Positions 25,918 to 36,031 are shown, numbered from the stretch's first letter. The stretch is DNA of 64,000 nt from Providencia rettgeri (GCF_023205015.1 NZ_CP096258.1:868001-932000), one strand, 5' to 3'. Notes: a model not told the origin generated them from the sequence alone. Program-made: numbers and translations.

Positions 25918-27834
25918 ATGGGTAAAATCATTGGTATCGACTTGGGTACAACTAACTCATGCGTTGCAATTATGGATGGTACTACAGCTCGTGTTCTGGA
26001 GAACAGCGAAGGTGATAGAACGACTCCTTCCATCATTGCGTACACTCAAGATGGTGAAATTTTAGTTGGTCAGCCAGCGAAACGTCAGGCTGTGACTAAC
26101 CCAGAAAATACTTTATTCGCAATCAAACGTTTGATTGGTCGTCGTTTCCAAGACGAAGAAGTTCAGCGCGACGTTTCTATCATGCCATATAAAATCATTG
26201 CGGCTGATAACGGCGATGCTTGGTTAGATGTGAAAGGCCAAAAAATGGCGCCACCACAAGTTTCAGCTGAAGTTCTGAAAAAAATGAAGAAAACAGCAGA
26301 AGACTATTTAGGTGAGCCAGTAACAGAAGCGGTTATTACTGTTCCTGCTTACTTTAACGATGCTCAGCGTCAAGCAACTAAAGATGCTGGTCGTATCGCT
26401 GGTCTAGAAGTAAAACGTATCATTAACGAACCAACAGCTGCTGCGTTAGCATATGGTTTGGACCGAGAAGTGGGTAACCGTACTATCGCGGTATATGACT
26501 TAGGTGGTGGTACCTTTGACTTATCAATCATCGAAATCGATGAAGTTGATGGCGAAAAAACCTATGAAGTTCTGGCTACCAATGGTGACACTCACTTAGG
26601 TGGTGAAGACTTTGATACACGTTTAATCAACTACTTAGTTGAAGAATTTAAGAAAGAACAAGGTGTTGACCTGCGTAACGACCCGTTAGCAATGCAACGT
26701 CTGAAAGAAGCTGCAGAAAAAGCGAAAATTGAGCTGTCTTCTGCACAACAAACAGATGTTAACCTGCCGTATATTACAGCAGATGCAACAGGTCCTAAAC
26801 ACATGAATATCAAAGTGACTCGTGCGAAATTAGAGTCACTGGTAGAAGATTTAGTTAAGCGTTCTATGGAGCCAGTTAAAGTTGCTCTGCAAGACGCAGG
26901 CTTAAGCGTGAGCGAAATCAACGACGTTATCTTAGTTGGTGGTCAAACACGTATGCCAATGGTTCAAAAAGTTGTTGCTGATTTCTTTGGTAAAGAGCCA
27001 CGTAAAGACGTGAACCCAGACGAAGCAGTTGCAATGGGTGCGGCAGTTCAAGGTGGTGTTTTAGCCGGTGATGTTAAAGACGTTCTGTTACTTGACGTAA
27101 CTCCTCTGTCTTTAGGTATCGAAACCATGGGTGGCGTGATGACTTCGTTAATCTCGAAGAATACCACTATCCCAACGAAACATAGCCAAGTGTTCTCAAC
27201 AGCGGAAGATAACCAAGCAGCGGTAACTATCCATGTTCTGCAAGGTGAGCGTAAACGCGCAAGTGACAACAAATCACTGGGGCAGTTTAACTTAGATGGT
27301 ATTCAACCTGCACCACGTGGTATGCCACAAATTGAAGTAACTTTTGATATCGATGCTGATGGTATCTTGCATGTTTCTGCTAAAGATAAGAACAGCGGAC
27401 GTGAGCAAAACATCACCATTAAAGCTTCTTCAGGTCTGAATGACGAGGAAATCGAAAAAATGGTACGTGATGCAGAAGCAAACGCTGAAGCAGACCGTAA
27501 ATTTGAAGAATTAGTTCAGGTTCGTAACCAAGCTGACCAATTAGTTCACGGTACTCGTAAACAAATCGAAGAAGCCGGTGAGAAATTACCAACTGAAGAT
27601 AAAGCGAATATCGAAAAAGCAACTTCTGAGTTAGAAGCAGCAGCAAAAGGTGAAGACAAAGCAGATATTGAAGCGAAAATCCAAGCTTTAGTCACGGCAT
27701 CTGCGAAACTTCTGGAAATCGCACAGCAAGAAGCTCAAACGGGCGGTGCAGCTGGCGCTGGTGCAGAAGCGAAAAAAGATGATGATGTTGTTGATGCTGA
27801 ATTCGAAGAAGTAAATGACAAAGACAAAAAATAA
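25918..27834 (+). CDS. dnaK: Chaperone protein DnaK (Hsp70)
   Basis: 638 residues, identical in length to E. coli DnaK. ATPase domain signatures IGIDLGTTNSCVA (4-16) and VYDLGGGTFDLSI; interdomain linker in DVLLLDVTPLSLGIET; substrate-binding domain; C-terminal EEVNDKDKK tail, comparable to EEVKDKK. Folds and protects nascent or denatured proteins with DnaJ and GrpE. Two sigma32 promoters precede it, and SD GGAGG is 8 nt upstream. Confidence 0.99.
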   Translation: MGKIIGIDLGTTNSCVAIMDGTTARVLENSEGDRTTPSIIAYTQDGEILVGQPAKRQAVTNPENTLFAIKRLIGRRFQDEEVQRDVSIMPYKIIAADNGDAWLDVKGQKMAPPQVSAEVLKKMKKTAEDYLGEPVTEAVITVPAYFNDAQRQATKDAGRIAGLEVKRIINEPTAAALAYGLDREVGNRTIAVYDLGGGTFDLSIIEIDEVDGEKTYEVLATNGDTHLGGEDFDTRLINYLVEEFKKEQGVDLRNDPLAMQRLKEAAEKAKIELSSAQQTDVNLPYITADATGPKHMNIKVTRAKLESLVEDLVKRSMEPVKVALQDAGLSVSEINDVILVGGQTRMPMVQKVVADFFGKEPRKDVNPDEAVAMGAAVQGGVLAGDVKDVLLLDVTPLSLGIETMGGVMTSLISKNTTIPTKHSQVFSTAEDNQAAVTIHVLQGERKRASDNKSLGQFNLDGIQPAPRGMPQIEVTFDIDADGILHVSAKDKNSGREQNITIKASSGLNDEEIEKMVRDAEANAEADRKFEELVQVRNQADQLVHGTRKQIEEAGEKLPTEDKANIEKATSELEAAAKGEDKADIEAKIQALVTASAKLLEIAQQEAQTGGAAGAGAEAKKDDDVVDAEFEEVNDKDKK

Positions 27835-27893
27835 TGCCCTTAGCGGGCACAGTAGCTATAGCAAATGACAGTTAATGGTTACTGATACCGGAT

Positions 27894-27921
27894 ACGGGCG
27901 TCGAGGAAACTCTACGCCCGT
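27894..27921 (+). terminator. dnaK-dnaJ intergenic hairpin
   Basis: Stem ACGGGCGTCGAG / CTCTACGCCCGT closed by a GAAA tetraloop, in the 111-bp gap. No T run follows, so it probably modulates mRNA processing or partial termination, lowering dnaJ relative to dnaK. Confidence 0.6.
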
Positions 27922-27945
27922 TCCGCATGTTAAGGGTAAAATTAA

Positions 27946-29082
27946 ATGGCAAAAAGAGATTTTTATGAGGTATTAGGCCTCGAAAGAAATGCATCGGATA
28001 AAGATATTAAGCGTGCTTATAAGCGCTTAGCGATGAAGCATCACCCTGACCGTAATCAGGGTGATAAAGGTTCAGAAGATAAATTTAAAGAGATCAAAGA
28101 AGCTTACGAGGTTCTTTCTGACGAGCAAAAACGTGCGGCTTATGACCAGTATGGTCATGCTGCGTTTGAGCAAGGTGGAATGGGCGGAGGCGGTGGCTTC
28201 GGTGGTGGTGCAGACTTTAGTGATATTTTTGGTGACGTCTTCGGTGATATTTTTGGAGGTGGCCGCAGACAGCAGCGCCCTAGCCGTGGTTCTGACCTAC
28301 AGTACAACATGGAACTGACTCTTGAAGAGGCTGTCCGTGGAGTGACCAAAGAAATCCGTATTCCAACCTTGGAAACCTGTGATGTTTGTCATGGTAATGG
28401 TGCGAAACCAGGAACCAGTGCGGATACATGCTCAACATGTCACGGTATGGGCCAAGTCCATATGCGACAAGGCTTTTTCTCTGTACAACAGCCTTGTCCA
28501 ACGTGTCACGGTCGCGGTAAAGTAATCAAAGACCCATGCAACAAATGTCATGGTCATGGCCGAGTTGAAAGATATAAAACACTGTCAGTTAAAATTCCAG
28601 CAGGCGTAGATACGGGGGACCGTGTGCGTTTGTCAGGAGAAGGTGAAGCCGGAGAAAACGGGGCACCAGCAGGAGATTTATTCGTTCAGGTTCATGTATT
28701 ACCTCATAACATTTTTGAGCGTGATGGTAATAACCTGCACTGCGAGGTTCCAATTAACTTTGCTGATGCAGCATTGGGTGGTGAAATTGAAGTGCCAACC
28801 CTTGATGGCCGTGTGAAACTGAAAATTCCAGCAGAAACTCAGACCGGTAAAATTTTCCGCATGAAAGGAAAAGGTGTGAAATCGGTACGTGGTGGTTTGC
28901 AAGGTGATTTAATGTGCCACATTGTTGTTGAAACGCCTGTAAAACTGAATGAAAAACAAAAAGAGTTACTTAAAGAATTTGGTGAATCACTAGGTGGAAA
29001 GAGCGGTGAGAAGAATAGCCCGCGCTCTAAAAGCTTTTTAGATGGCGTGAAAAAATTCTTTGATGATTTAACTAATAAATAA
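27946..29082 (+). CDS. dnaJ: Chaperone protein DnaJ (Hsp40)
   Basis: 378 residues. J domain 1-70 with HPD at 33-35, Gly/Phe-rich linker (about 75-105), and a zinc-finger region with four CxxCxGxG-type repeats (CDVCHGNG, CSTCHGMG, CPTCHGRG, CNKCHGHG) at about 144-206, then the C-terminal substrate domains. Stimulates DnaK ATPase and delivers substrates. Co-transcribed with dnaK. Confidence 0.98.
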   Translation: MAKRDFYEVLGLERNASDKDIKRAYKRLAMKHHPDRNQGDKGSEDKFKEIKEAYEVLSDEQKRAAYDQYGHAAFEQGGMGGGGGFGGGADFSDIFGDVFGDIFGGGRRQQRPSRGSDLQYNMELTLEEAVRGVTKEIRIPTLETCDVCHGNGAKPGTSADTCSTCHGMGQVHMRQGFFSVQQPCPTCHGRGKVIKDPCNKCHGHGRVERYKTLSVKIPAGVDTGDRVRLSGEGEAGENGAPAGDLFVQVHVLPHNIFERDGNNLHCEVPINFADAALGGEIEVPTLDGRVKLKIPAETQTGKIFRMKGKGVKSVRGGLQGDLMCHIVVETPVKLNEKQKELLKEFGESLGGKSGEKNSPRSKSFLDGVKKFFDDLTNK

Positions 29083-29106
29083 TTAGTTAATAATTGGTAA
29101 TGTTAG

Positions 29107-29147
29107 AATGGCTGACTGAGCATATTGCCAAGTCAGCCATTTTTTTA
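29107..29147. terminator. dnaJ terminator
   Basis: Stem AATGGCTGACT / AGTCAGCCATT then seven T residues, between dnaJ and the convergent amidohydrolase gene. Confidence 0.9.
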
Positions 29148-29149
29148 TC

Positions 29150-30550
29150 TTATTTTACGACTTCACCACTCGCAACTACGGTTTCGCGGACTTTGTTAGC
29201 AAAGTTTTGAGCTTCTTTAATAATGGTGCCTTCATCTGCGGTCAGCAGCTGGCGGTCTTGCATCAACACCTTGCCATCAACAATAGTATGGCGAACATTC
29301 GCGCCATTTGCACCATAGACTAATGCGGCATAGGGGCTATACATAGGAACCATGTTTGGTGATTTAGTATCAATAACAATGATGTCAGCTAATTTCCCCG
29401 CTTCGAGAGAGCCTAATTTGTCTTCCATATGTAACACTCGCGCAGAGCCCATGGTCGCCATCTCAACAACCGTAATGGGGGGCATCGCCGCTCTATCTTT
29501 ATTGGCTAGTTTGTGAATTTTCCCCACTAAGTTCAGCTCATTTAATGTTGTTAACGTATTACTCGACATCGGACCATCGGTTCCTAAACCAACTCGAATA
29601 CCTTTTTGAAGCATGGTCGTGACCGGCGCTACTCCCTTAGCAGATTTCGTGTTTGCACTGATATTATGTGCGACACCCACATCATACTGCTTGAGGAGAT
29701 CCATATCTTTTTCATCAACCATGATTGCGTGAGCTGCAATAACTTTATTATTCAGCGCTCCAATATCAGCCATATATTGTACAGGGCTTTTCCCTCCCGT
29801 ACGTTTGGCGATTTCTTCTTGCTCACGATCTGTTTCAGCAAGGTGGATCATCACTGGCACATTAAGTTCTTGAGACAATTTTGCGATTTTCTGTAAGTGC
29901 TCTGTGGTATTGGTATACGGTGCATGAGGTGCAAAGGCGGGGGTGATACGAGGGTGATCTTTGTATTGGTTGATAAAATTCACTGCATAATTGATACCTT
30001 CATCTGCATTTTTTGCATCAGCGACAGGAAATTGAATAACAGATTCACCAAGGACAGCTCTTAAGCCAATTTTATCAACGGTTTTAGCCACTTCATCTTC
30101 AAAATAATACATATCAACGTAAGTTGTGACACCACCTTTAATCATTTCAATATTAGCAAGGTTTGCGCCAACACGTACCATTTCACGAGAGACCATTTTG
30201 TTTTCTAATGGGAAGATATAACGGTGTAAACGGTCTGGCACATCATCGGCTAAAGAACGAAAAACGGTCATAGATGCATGTGTATGAGTATTAATTAACC
30301 CAGGCATGACAATGTCGCCATCAACATTCAGGATACTAGGTGCTTGATAACTTTGAGCCAGCTCAGGGCCACCAACAGCAATAATTTTATTGCCTTTGAT
30401 GACAACAGTACCATGGTCAATAACTTGTTTCTGGGCATCCATTGTTAAGATGGTTCCATCTACAATAATGATGTCAGCAGATGTAGCTGCAAAGCTAGAA
30501 AAAGAAGCACTAATAATGGAAATAGCCAGTAAAGATTTTAAAAACGACAT
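29150..30550 (-). CDS. Exported amidohydrolase of the MTA/SAH deaminase (SsnA/Atz/Trz) family
   Basis: 466 residues. Metal-dependent amidohydrolase: GLINTHTHASM (metal HxH), HAPYTNT, HLAETD, HAIMVDEKD and GTDGPMSSN supply the usual metal and catalytic residues. The body resembles 5'-methylthioadenosine/S-adenosylhomocysteine or related deaminases. Unusually it starts with a Sec-type signal peptide (MSFLKSLLAISIISASFSSFA), so it should act in the periplasm; the usual family members are cytoplasmic. Substrate cannot be told. Downstream of a DMT transporter gene on the same strand. Confidence 0.82.
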   Translation of the reverse strand: MSFLKSLLAISIISASFSSFAATSADIIIVDGTILTMDAQKQVIDHGTVVIKGNKIIAVGGPELAQSYQAPSILNVDGDIVMPGLINTHTHASMTVFRSLADDVPDRLHRYIFPLENKMVSREMVRVGANLANIEMIKGGVTTYVDMYYFEDEVAKTVDKIGLRAVLGESVIQFPVADAKNADEGINYAVNFINQYKDHPRITPAFAPHAPYTNTTEHLQKIAKLSQELNVPVMIHLAETDREQEEIAKRTGGKSPVQYMADIGALNNKVIAAHAIMVDEKDMDLLKQYDVGVAHNISANTKSAKGVAPVTTMLQKGIRVGLGTDGPMSSNTLTTLNELNLVGKIHKLANKDRAAMPPITVVEMATMGSARVLHMEDKLGSLEAGKLADIIVIDTKSPNMVPMYSPYAALVYGANGANVRHTIVDGKVLMQDRQLLTADEGTIIKEAQNFANKVRETVVASGEVVK

Positions 30551-30665
30551 TTTGGCCTCATATCTGGTGAGAAAATATAAAAATTATGAGTGAAAAAACA
30601 TTAATACTATTTTTGAGAAAACTAAGTGTATTGCTTACTGATTGAATATTTAAAATAATAATTTT

Positions 30666-31514
30666 TTAATGGCTTAATTTTGCTAATAAAACACCAAAAA
30701 CAATAACGACACAGGCAATGACTCGCATCACGTTGAATTTTTCTTTGAGAAAAGCAATAGATAGGAACATGGCGAAGAGTACACTCGTTTCTCTAATCGC
30801 TGCGACCATGACAATTGGGGCTTGGCTCATCGCCCATATAGCAATGCCATAACTAATGAGCTGCATTAACCCCCCCAGTAACCCTGAACGCCAATATTGT
30901 TGAATTCCAACAAGTAAGGTGCCTCGGTATTTGATAAAACCGGGTACAGCTAACACCATGCCATTTAATAAAAATAGCCAGAGAGTATACGTCACGGGAT
31001 CTTCACTTGCTCTGGCACCATAACCATCAGATAAGGTATAACAGGCGGTGAAGAAGGCTGTTGATATGGCAAAAACTAGAGCTTTCCCCTTGATATTTAA
31101 TGTGAATTTTTTTCCTGCAAACGCAATCAATACGACGCCACTAATAATGAATAAAACACCAATAAGGCCCATCAATGGAATTAACTCATTAAACAGCAAA
31201 GCACCTAATAGTGCCGTTATTAATGGTGCGGACCCGCGTGATATTGGATAAATCTGGCTTAAGTCACCGTGTGTATAAGCCTGACTTAAAAAATAGGTAT
31301 AGCCAATATGAAAAAGTACGGATAAGGCTAACCAGTAAATCGCTTCTGGAGATGGTAGACCTAACCAAAATATTGCGGGTATTGATAAGACGCCAGAAAA
31401 AACAGAAATCATGACTAGGCCGAAAAAACGGTCATTGCCAAATTTAACTATGGCGTTCCAGCTTGCATGGCAGAAAGCTGCAAACAGCACAGAAAGTAAT
31501 ACGTAAGTTGTCAT
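30666..31514 (-). CDS. DMT-superfamily (EamA) transporter
   Basis: 282 residues with about ten hydrophobic segments arranged as two five-helix EamA repeats; QIYPISRGSAPLITALLGALLF in the first half and VAAIRETSVLFAMFLSIAFLKE in the second are typical. Inner-membrane drug/metabolite exporter or permease; substrate unknown. 115 bp upstream of the amidohydrolase gene on the same strand, so import or export of its substrate or product is possible but unproven. Confidence 0.82.
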   Translation of the reverse strand: MTTYVLLSVLFAAFCHASWNAIVKFGNDRFFGLVMISVFSGVLSIPAIFWLGLPSPEAIYWLALSVLFHIGYTYFLSQAYTHGDLSQIYPISRGSAPLITALLGALLFNELIPLMGLIGVLFIISGVVLIAFAGKKFTLNIKGKALVFAISTAFFTACYTLSDGYGARASEDPVTYTLWLFLLNGMVLAVPGFIKYRGTLLVGIQQYWRSGLLGGLMQLISYGIAIWAMSQAPIVMVAAIRETSVLFAMFLSIAFLKEKFNVMRVIACVVIVFGVLLAKLSH

Positions 31515-31902
31515 TGTTAAATTGTAATCATTAGTATTTTATTAGCAATCCAAACACATTTTTTTGCGAGGCGCTTGGCAGATATCTTGTAGATAGTCTT
31601 CCATATTTAAAATTTTTACGAAAGGTATCGAAGAAATAAATATAGGTTTTTTGCTTGTGAACATAAAAAATGCAGATTTTTGATACCCAAAAAATTAAAT
31701 TTATAAAGTCCGTTTATCACAAAATTTATTATTTGTTTTTATAAAAATTGTCTATAGTAAAATTAACGTTTTTTTCTCATTTGCCGTGATCTCTAACCTA
31801 AACAAATCGGTAATTTCGAGCATTAAGCGATAAATAAACGATTTTTTACGAATTAATAATTAGCATAGTATTAACATTCAAAAAAACATTGAGGTTAAAT
31901 AT
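31515..31902. other. DMT transporter-nhaA intergenic region
   Basis: 388 bp, very AT-rich, between divergent genes. It should hold the nhaA promoters (in E. coli NhaR- and H-NS-controlled). I could not define a box with confidence. Confidence 0.4.
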
Positions 31903-33078
31903 ATGACAGCAATTATTCGTAAATTTTTAAGGTTAGAAGCAGCAGGGGGCTTACTTCTGATTATTGCTGCCATAGTCGCTTTAGTGATGGCAAATTCGCC
32001 ATTACAGGGGGCTTATCAGCAATTTTTAGATATTCCTATATCAATTAAAATATCAGAATTTGGTTTGGATAAGCCTTTGATATTATGGGTCAATGACTTT
32101 CTAATGGCGATTTTCTTTTTGGTGGTTGGCCTTGAAGTAAAACGTGAATTATTAGAAGGATCCCTCGCAGGACGAGACAAAGCAATATTTCCAGCAATTG
32201 CAGCATTAGGTGGAATGATTGCTCCCGCATTAATTTATTTATTATTTAATGGAGCAGACACTGTTACCCAACAAGGATGGGCAATACCAGCAGCAACAGA
32301 TATCGCATTTGCTTTAGGTGTGATGGCGTTACTAGGTAAGCGAGTACCCACAGAGCTAAAAGTGTTCTTATTGGCATTGGCTATCATTGATGATTTAGGC
32401 GTTATCGTAATTATTGCATTTTTCTATACCAGCTCAGTTTCCTTGATTGCATTGGGGCTATCAGCATTGTGTATTGCGATCCTCTGTATGATGAATTGGC
32501 GTAGAGTAGAGAATACAGCCGCTTACTTAGTTATTGGGTTAATATTGTGGGTGTGTATTTTGAAATCTGGTGTTCATGCCACATTAGCTGGGGTAATTGT
32601 CGGCTTCTTGATCCCTTTACGTGGTACTAACCAGACTAAACCTTCAGAAGAATTAGAGCACGTCCTACATCCATGGGTTGTTTACTTAATTCTACCTGTT
32701 TTTGCATTTGCTAATTCAGGAGTACAACTTCAAGGTGTGACTTTAGACGGTTTATTGAGCCCATTGCCTTTAGGGGTAGCCGCTGGTTTGATCTTAGGTA
32801 AGCCTATTGGGATTTTTCTGTTCAGTTGGGTTTCGGTAAAACTTGGGGTTGCAAAATTACCGGAGTCGATTAACTTAAAACAAGTATTTGCAGTTTCTGT
32901 ACTGTGTGGGATCGGTTTTACTATGTCTATTTTTATCACTGGTCTCGCATTTGATGGGCTTGATGAAGTGTATAGTACCTATTCACGACTAGGAATTTTG
33001 ATTGGTTCGACGTTAGCAGCGTTTTTAGGGTATTTTATGTTAAGAGTAGTGTTACCGAAACAAAAAGAATCAATCTAA
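31903..33078 (+). CDS. nhaA: Na+/H+ antiporter NhaA
   Basis: 391 residues (E. coli 388). Key residues fall at E. coli positions: Asp133 (ATDIAFALG), Asp163-Asp164 (IIDDLGVIV) and the pH-sensor His225 (KSGVHATLAG); GKPIGIF with the conserved Lys is in the last third. Twelve membrane helices. Exchanges 2 H+ for 1 Na+ for salt and alkaline tolerance. Followed by its activator nhaR, with a terminator-like hairpin between. Confidence 0.97.
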   Translation: MTAIIRKFLRLEAAGGLLLIIAAIVALVMANSPLQGAYQQFLDIPISIKISEFGLDKPLILWVNDFLMAIFFLVVGLEVKRELLEGSLAGRDKAIFPAIAALGGMIAPALIYLLFNGADTVTQQGWAIPAATDIAFALGVMALLGKRVPTELKVFLLALAIIDDLGVIVIIAFFYTSSVSLIALGLSALCIAILCMMNWRRVENTAAYLVIGLILWVCILKSGVHATLAGVIVGFLIPLRGTNQTKPSEELEHVLHPWVVYLILPVFAFANSGVQLQGVTLDGLLSPLPLGVAAGLILGKPIGIFLFSWVSVKLGVAKLPESINLKQVFAVSVLCGIGFTMSIFITGLAFDGLDEVYSTYSRLGILIGSTLAAFLGYFMLRVVLPKQKESI

Positions 33079-33141
33079 TACAAGATTATTGTGTAATTTT
33101 GCAAATTATTAGTAAGAATTTCCGAACTAATAATCTATGAT

Positions 33142-33182
33142 ATACCGTAGTGTGTTCATTAATACACTACGGTATTCATTTT
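33142..33182 (+). terminator. Hairpin between nhaA and nhaR
   Basis: 12-bp stem ATACCGTAGTGT / ACACTACGGTAT followed by TTCATTTT; likely terminates or attenuates nhaA transcripts before nhaR. Confidence 0.7.
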
Positions 33183-33267
33183 AAAGGCCCTGAAAATATA
33201 GGGTACAGGTAAATGTGTATGGTCAATAGTAGTTACCATAACTAGCGACGGTACAAAAGGAATCGAT

Positions 33268-34188
33268 ATGCGGGTTTCACATCTTAATTTTAACCATCTT
33301 TACTATTTCTGGCATGTATGTAAAGAGGGCTCTGTTGTCGGAGCAGCAGAAGCGCTTTACCTGACACCTCAGACAATTACAGGGCAAATAAAAGCGCTAG
33401 AAGAGCGCTTAGGTGGCAAGTTGTTTAAAAGGCAGGGGCGAGGTTTAGTGCCATCTGAGCTTGGACAATTAATTTTTCGCTACGCAGATAAAATGTTTAT
33501 GCTTAGCCAAGAAATGCTCGATATCGTCAATTACAGCCGCGAATCTAACTTACTGTTTGATGTCGGGGTTGCGGATACGCTATCAAAACAGTTAGTAAGT
33601 AAAATATTAGAAACTACGGTTGTTGAGCATGAACAAATTCATTTACGTTGTTTTGAATCAACCCATGAATTGTTATTAGAACAGCTCAGTCAACATAAAT
33701 TGGATATGATTTTATCTGACTGCCCAGTTGACTCATCTCAGCAAGAAGGCTTGTTTTCGGTGAAATTGGGCGAGTGTAATATGAGTTTCTTTTGCCGTCA
33801 GCCTATCCCTAAAAAGCCATTTCCTGAATGTTTAGAGGAACGTCGGTTATTGATCCCTGGGCGGCGATATTTATTAGGTAGACATATACTCGCTTGGATC
33901 CGCAATAAAAATTTGCAGGTTGAAGTATTAGGTGAATTCGATGATGCCGCACTTATGAAAGCATTCGGTATGCATTATAACGCAATTTTTGTTGCTCCGT
34001 CGCAATATACACCTGACCTTTTAGGTGGAGACGATATTGTAGAATTGGGGCGCTTAGAAAGTGTAAAAGAAGAATACTACGTTATTTTTGCAGAGAGAAT
34101 GATCCAGCACCCAGCAGTACAACGAGTGTGTAATAAAGATTTCTCAGATTTATTTTCAGTTCCGCTTGATAGCCTAGATAAAAAATAA
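33268..34188 (+). CDS. nhaR: LysR-family activator NhaR
   Basis: 306 residues. N-terminal winged HTH (FWHVCKEGSVVGAAEALYL) and LysR effector-binding domain; very like E. coli NhaR, for example ALEERLGGKLFKRQGRGLVPSELG and HKLDMILSDCPVDSSQQEG. Activates nhaA in response to Na+. ATG at 33268 with AGGAATCG SD. Followed by a strong terminator shared with convergent rpsT. Confidence 0.95.
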   Translation: MRVSHLNFNHLYYFWHVCKEGSVVGAAEALYLTPQTITGQIKALEERLGGKLFKRQGRGLVPSELGQLIFRYADKMFMLSQEMLDIVNYSRESNLLFDVGVADTLSKQLVSKILETTVVEHEQIHLRCFESTHELLLEQLSQHKLDMILSDCPVDSSQQEGLFSVKLGECNMSFFCRQPIPKKPFPECLEERRLLIPGRRYLLGRHILAWIRNKNLQVEVLGEFDDAALMKAFGMHYNAIFVAPSQYTPDLLGGDDIVELGRLESVKEEYYVIFAERMIQHPAVQRVCNKDFSDLFSVPLDSLDKK

Positions 34189-34196
34189 TAATAAAT

Positions 34197-34224
34197 AAAA
34201 AAACCGGCATAAGCCGGTTTTTTT
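34197..34224. terminator. Bidirectional terminator nhaR/rpsT
   Basis: Stem AAACCGGC / GCCGGTTT with ATAA loop and flanking A and T runs. Confidence 0.92.
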
Positions 34225-34243
34225 AGCTAATCAAGAAGCAAGA

Positions 34244-34504
34244 TTACATCGCTTTGATTTGAGCAACTAAGTTAGCTTTATGACGTGCTGCTTTATTTTT
34301 GTGGATCAGGCCTTTAGTAGCATGGCGATCAACAATAGGTTGCATGTCATTGAATGCTTTCTGAGCAGCTTCTTTATCGCCAGCAGCGATAGCAAGGTAA
34401 ACTTTCTTGATAAAAGTACGTACCATAGAGCGACGGCTAGCGTTATGCTGACGACGTTTCTCTGACTGAACGGCACGTTTCTTAGCTGATTTGATATTAG
34501 CCAA
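34244..34504 (-). CDS. rpsT: 30S ribosomal protein S20
   Basis: 86 residues (E. coli 87), basic, starting MANIKSAKKRAVQSEKRR. The start codon is TTG (complement of 34502-34504), preceded by GGGAGTTGGACC; the same UUG start and leader are used in E. coli, where they are part of S20 autoregulation. Opposite orientation to nhaR and ribF, as in E. coli. Confidence 0.97.
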   Translation of the reverse strand: MANIKSAKKRAVQSEKRRQHNASRRSMVRTFIKKVYLAIAAGDKEAAQKAFNDMQPIVDRHATKGLIHKNKAARHKANLVAQIKAM

Positions 34505-35034
34505 GGTCCAACTCCCAAATGTATTCTATTGAGGACAATTCAAAGGTCGAGGAATATGCCCTTTCGCCCTTCATTTGTCAATGGATTTGTGCAAATAAAC
34601 ATCGTGTACTTCGATGTCCATGCGCTGTGAATGGTGCAAGATTCTATCAGCAAATATGAGAAGAATACAGATCTTCGCGTGAAAAAATGCGTAATTGATG
34701 GCAGAAATTTAAAAAGAGCGAAGACGAAAAAAAATTTTTGGCCTATCAATCAATGGTGAGTATGAAAATAGAACATAAAATGGTTATTTTTTGTTCTTTT
34801 TAATCGTTTGGTTATAACCATTGAAGTGTAAAACATAAAAATATAATATTTTTAGAGACCTTGGAACAAATTTGTTGTATTGATAATCCATTGGTTACCC
34901 CAAAGTTTTTGATGTTCGAATGCAATAGCTCTGTTTGGGGAGCGTAATAACCCACTAATGGCATAAAATAGTGGGGAATAAATCGTGTAGAGATCAAAAA
35001 AATAGGGTTTAATGAAACCTTTTGCGAACTAAGG
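34505..35034. other. rpsT-ribF intergenic region
   Basis: Divergent region of nearly 600 bp. It should hold the rpsT promoters (left part). The middle is AT-rich without a believable gene, and the ribF promoter is at the right end. Confidence 0.4.
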
Positions 35035-35063
35035 TTAACCTTATGCGTCGTACAAGGTATAAT
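35035..35063 (+). promoter_or_regulatory. Probable ribF-ileS-lspA promoter
   Basis: TTAACC (35035-35040), 17 bp, perfect TATAAT (35058-35063), 30 bp before the ribF start. Confidence 0.55.
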
Positions 35064-35092
35064 CCTGCAATTTCCTCGGTATTGAGCCTGTT

Positions 35093-36031
35093 ATGGAGCT
35101 AATTCGCGGTATACAGAATATCCGGGCGTGCCATCATGGTTGCGTGCTGACTATCGGTAATTTTGATGGTGTCCATCGTGGGCATCAGGTTTTACTTCAA
35201 AATTTGAAACTTAAGGGAGCGCAGTTAGGGTTACCAACTGTTGTGATGATATTTGAGCCACAGCCCCTTGAATTTTTTATTGGTGACAAGGCGCCTGCGC
35301 GTTTGACACGCCTGCGAGACAAAGTTAAATATCTCGCAGATAGTGGTATCGATTACCTCTTATGTGTTGAATTTAACCAGCACTTTGCATCATTAACACC
35401 CGCTGAGTTTGTTTCTGACTTACTCGTCAATAAGCTTGGTGTAAAGTATCTCGCTATAGGTGATGATTTCCGCTTTGGGAAAAATCGCATGGGGGATTTT
35501 GCTTTTTTACAACAAGCGGGTGATGAATTTGGTTTTGAAGTTGCAGATACAGAAAGCTTCTGTGATTCAGGGCTACGTATCAGCAGTACAGCGATACGTA
35601 AGGCAATTCAAGAAAATAACCTTGAATTAGCTGAAAGCCTGTTAGGGCATTCTTATCGTATTAGCGGGCGAGTGGTTCATGGTAACCAACTTGGCAGAAC
35701 AATAGGTTTTCCGACAGCAAACCTACCGTTAAAACGTTTAGTCACACCGGTTACTGGTGTGTATGCTGTGGAAGTTTACGGTTTAGGTGATAAGCCTTTA
35801 CCGGGTGTGGCAAATATTGGCACACGTCCGACTGTATCTGGAAAAGGAACACAGTTAGAAGTTCATCTGATTGATGCAAATATGGATTTATATGGGCGTC
35901 ATATCGATGTAGTGTTACGTAAGAAATTACGTGATGAGCAGCGGTTTGCTTCGTTGGAAGCGCTTAAGGAGCAAATTGCTAATGATGTAATTGCAGCGAG
36001 AGAGTATCTTACTGCAATAGGAATCAGATAA
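35093..36031 (+). CDS. ribF: Bifunctional riboflavin kinase / FAD synthetase
   Basis: 312 residues (E. coli 313). N-terminal FAD synthetase (adenylyltransferase) domain with LTIGNFDGVHRGHQVLL and RISSTAIRKAI; C-terminal flavokinase domain with GRTIGFPTANL and GVANIGTRPTV. Makes FMN then FAD from riboflavin. Start of the ribF-ileS-lspA cluster. Confidence 0.97.
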   Translation: MELIRGIQNIRACHHGCVLTIGNFDGVHRGHQVLLQNLKLKGAQLGLPTVVMIFEPQPLEFFIGDKAPARLTRLRDKVKYLADSGIDYLLCVEFNQHFASLTPAEFVSDLLVNKLGVKYLAIGDDFRFGKNRMGDFAFLQQAGDEFGFEVADTESFCDSGLRISSTAIRKAIQENNLELAESLLGHSYRISGRVVHGNQLGRTIGFPTANLPLKRLVTPVTGVYAVEVYGLGDKPLPGVANIGTRPTVSGKGTQLEVHLIDANMDLYGRHIDVVLRKKLRDEQRFASLEALKEQIANDVIAAREYLTAIGIR

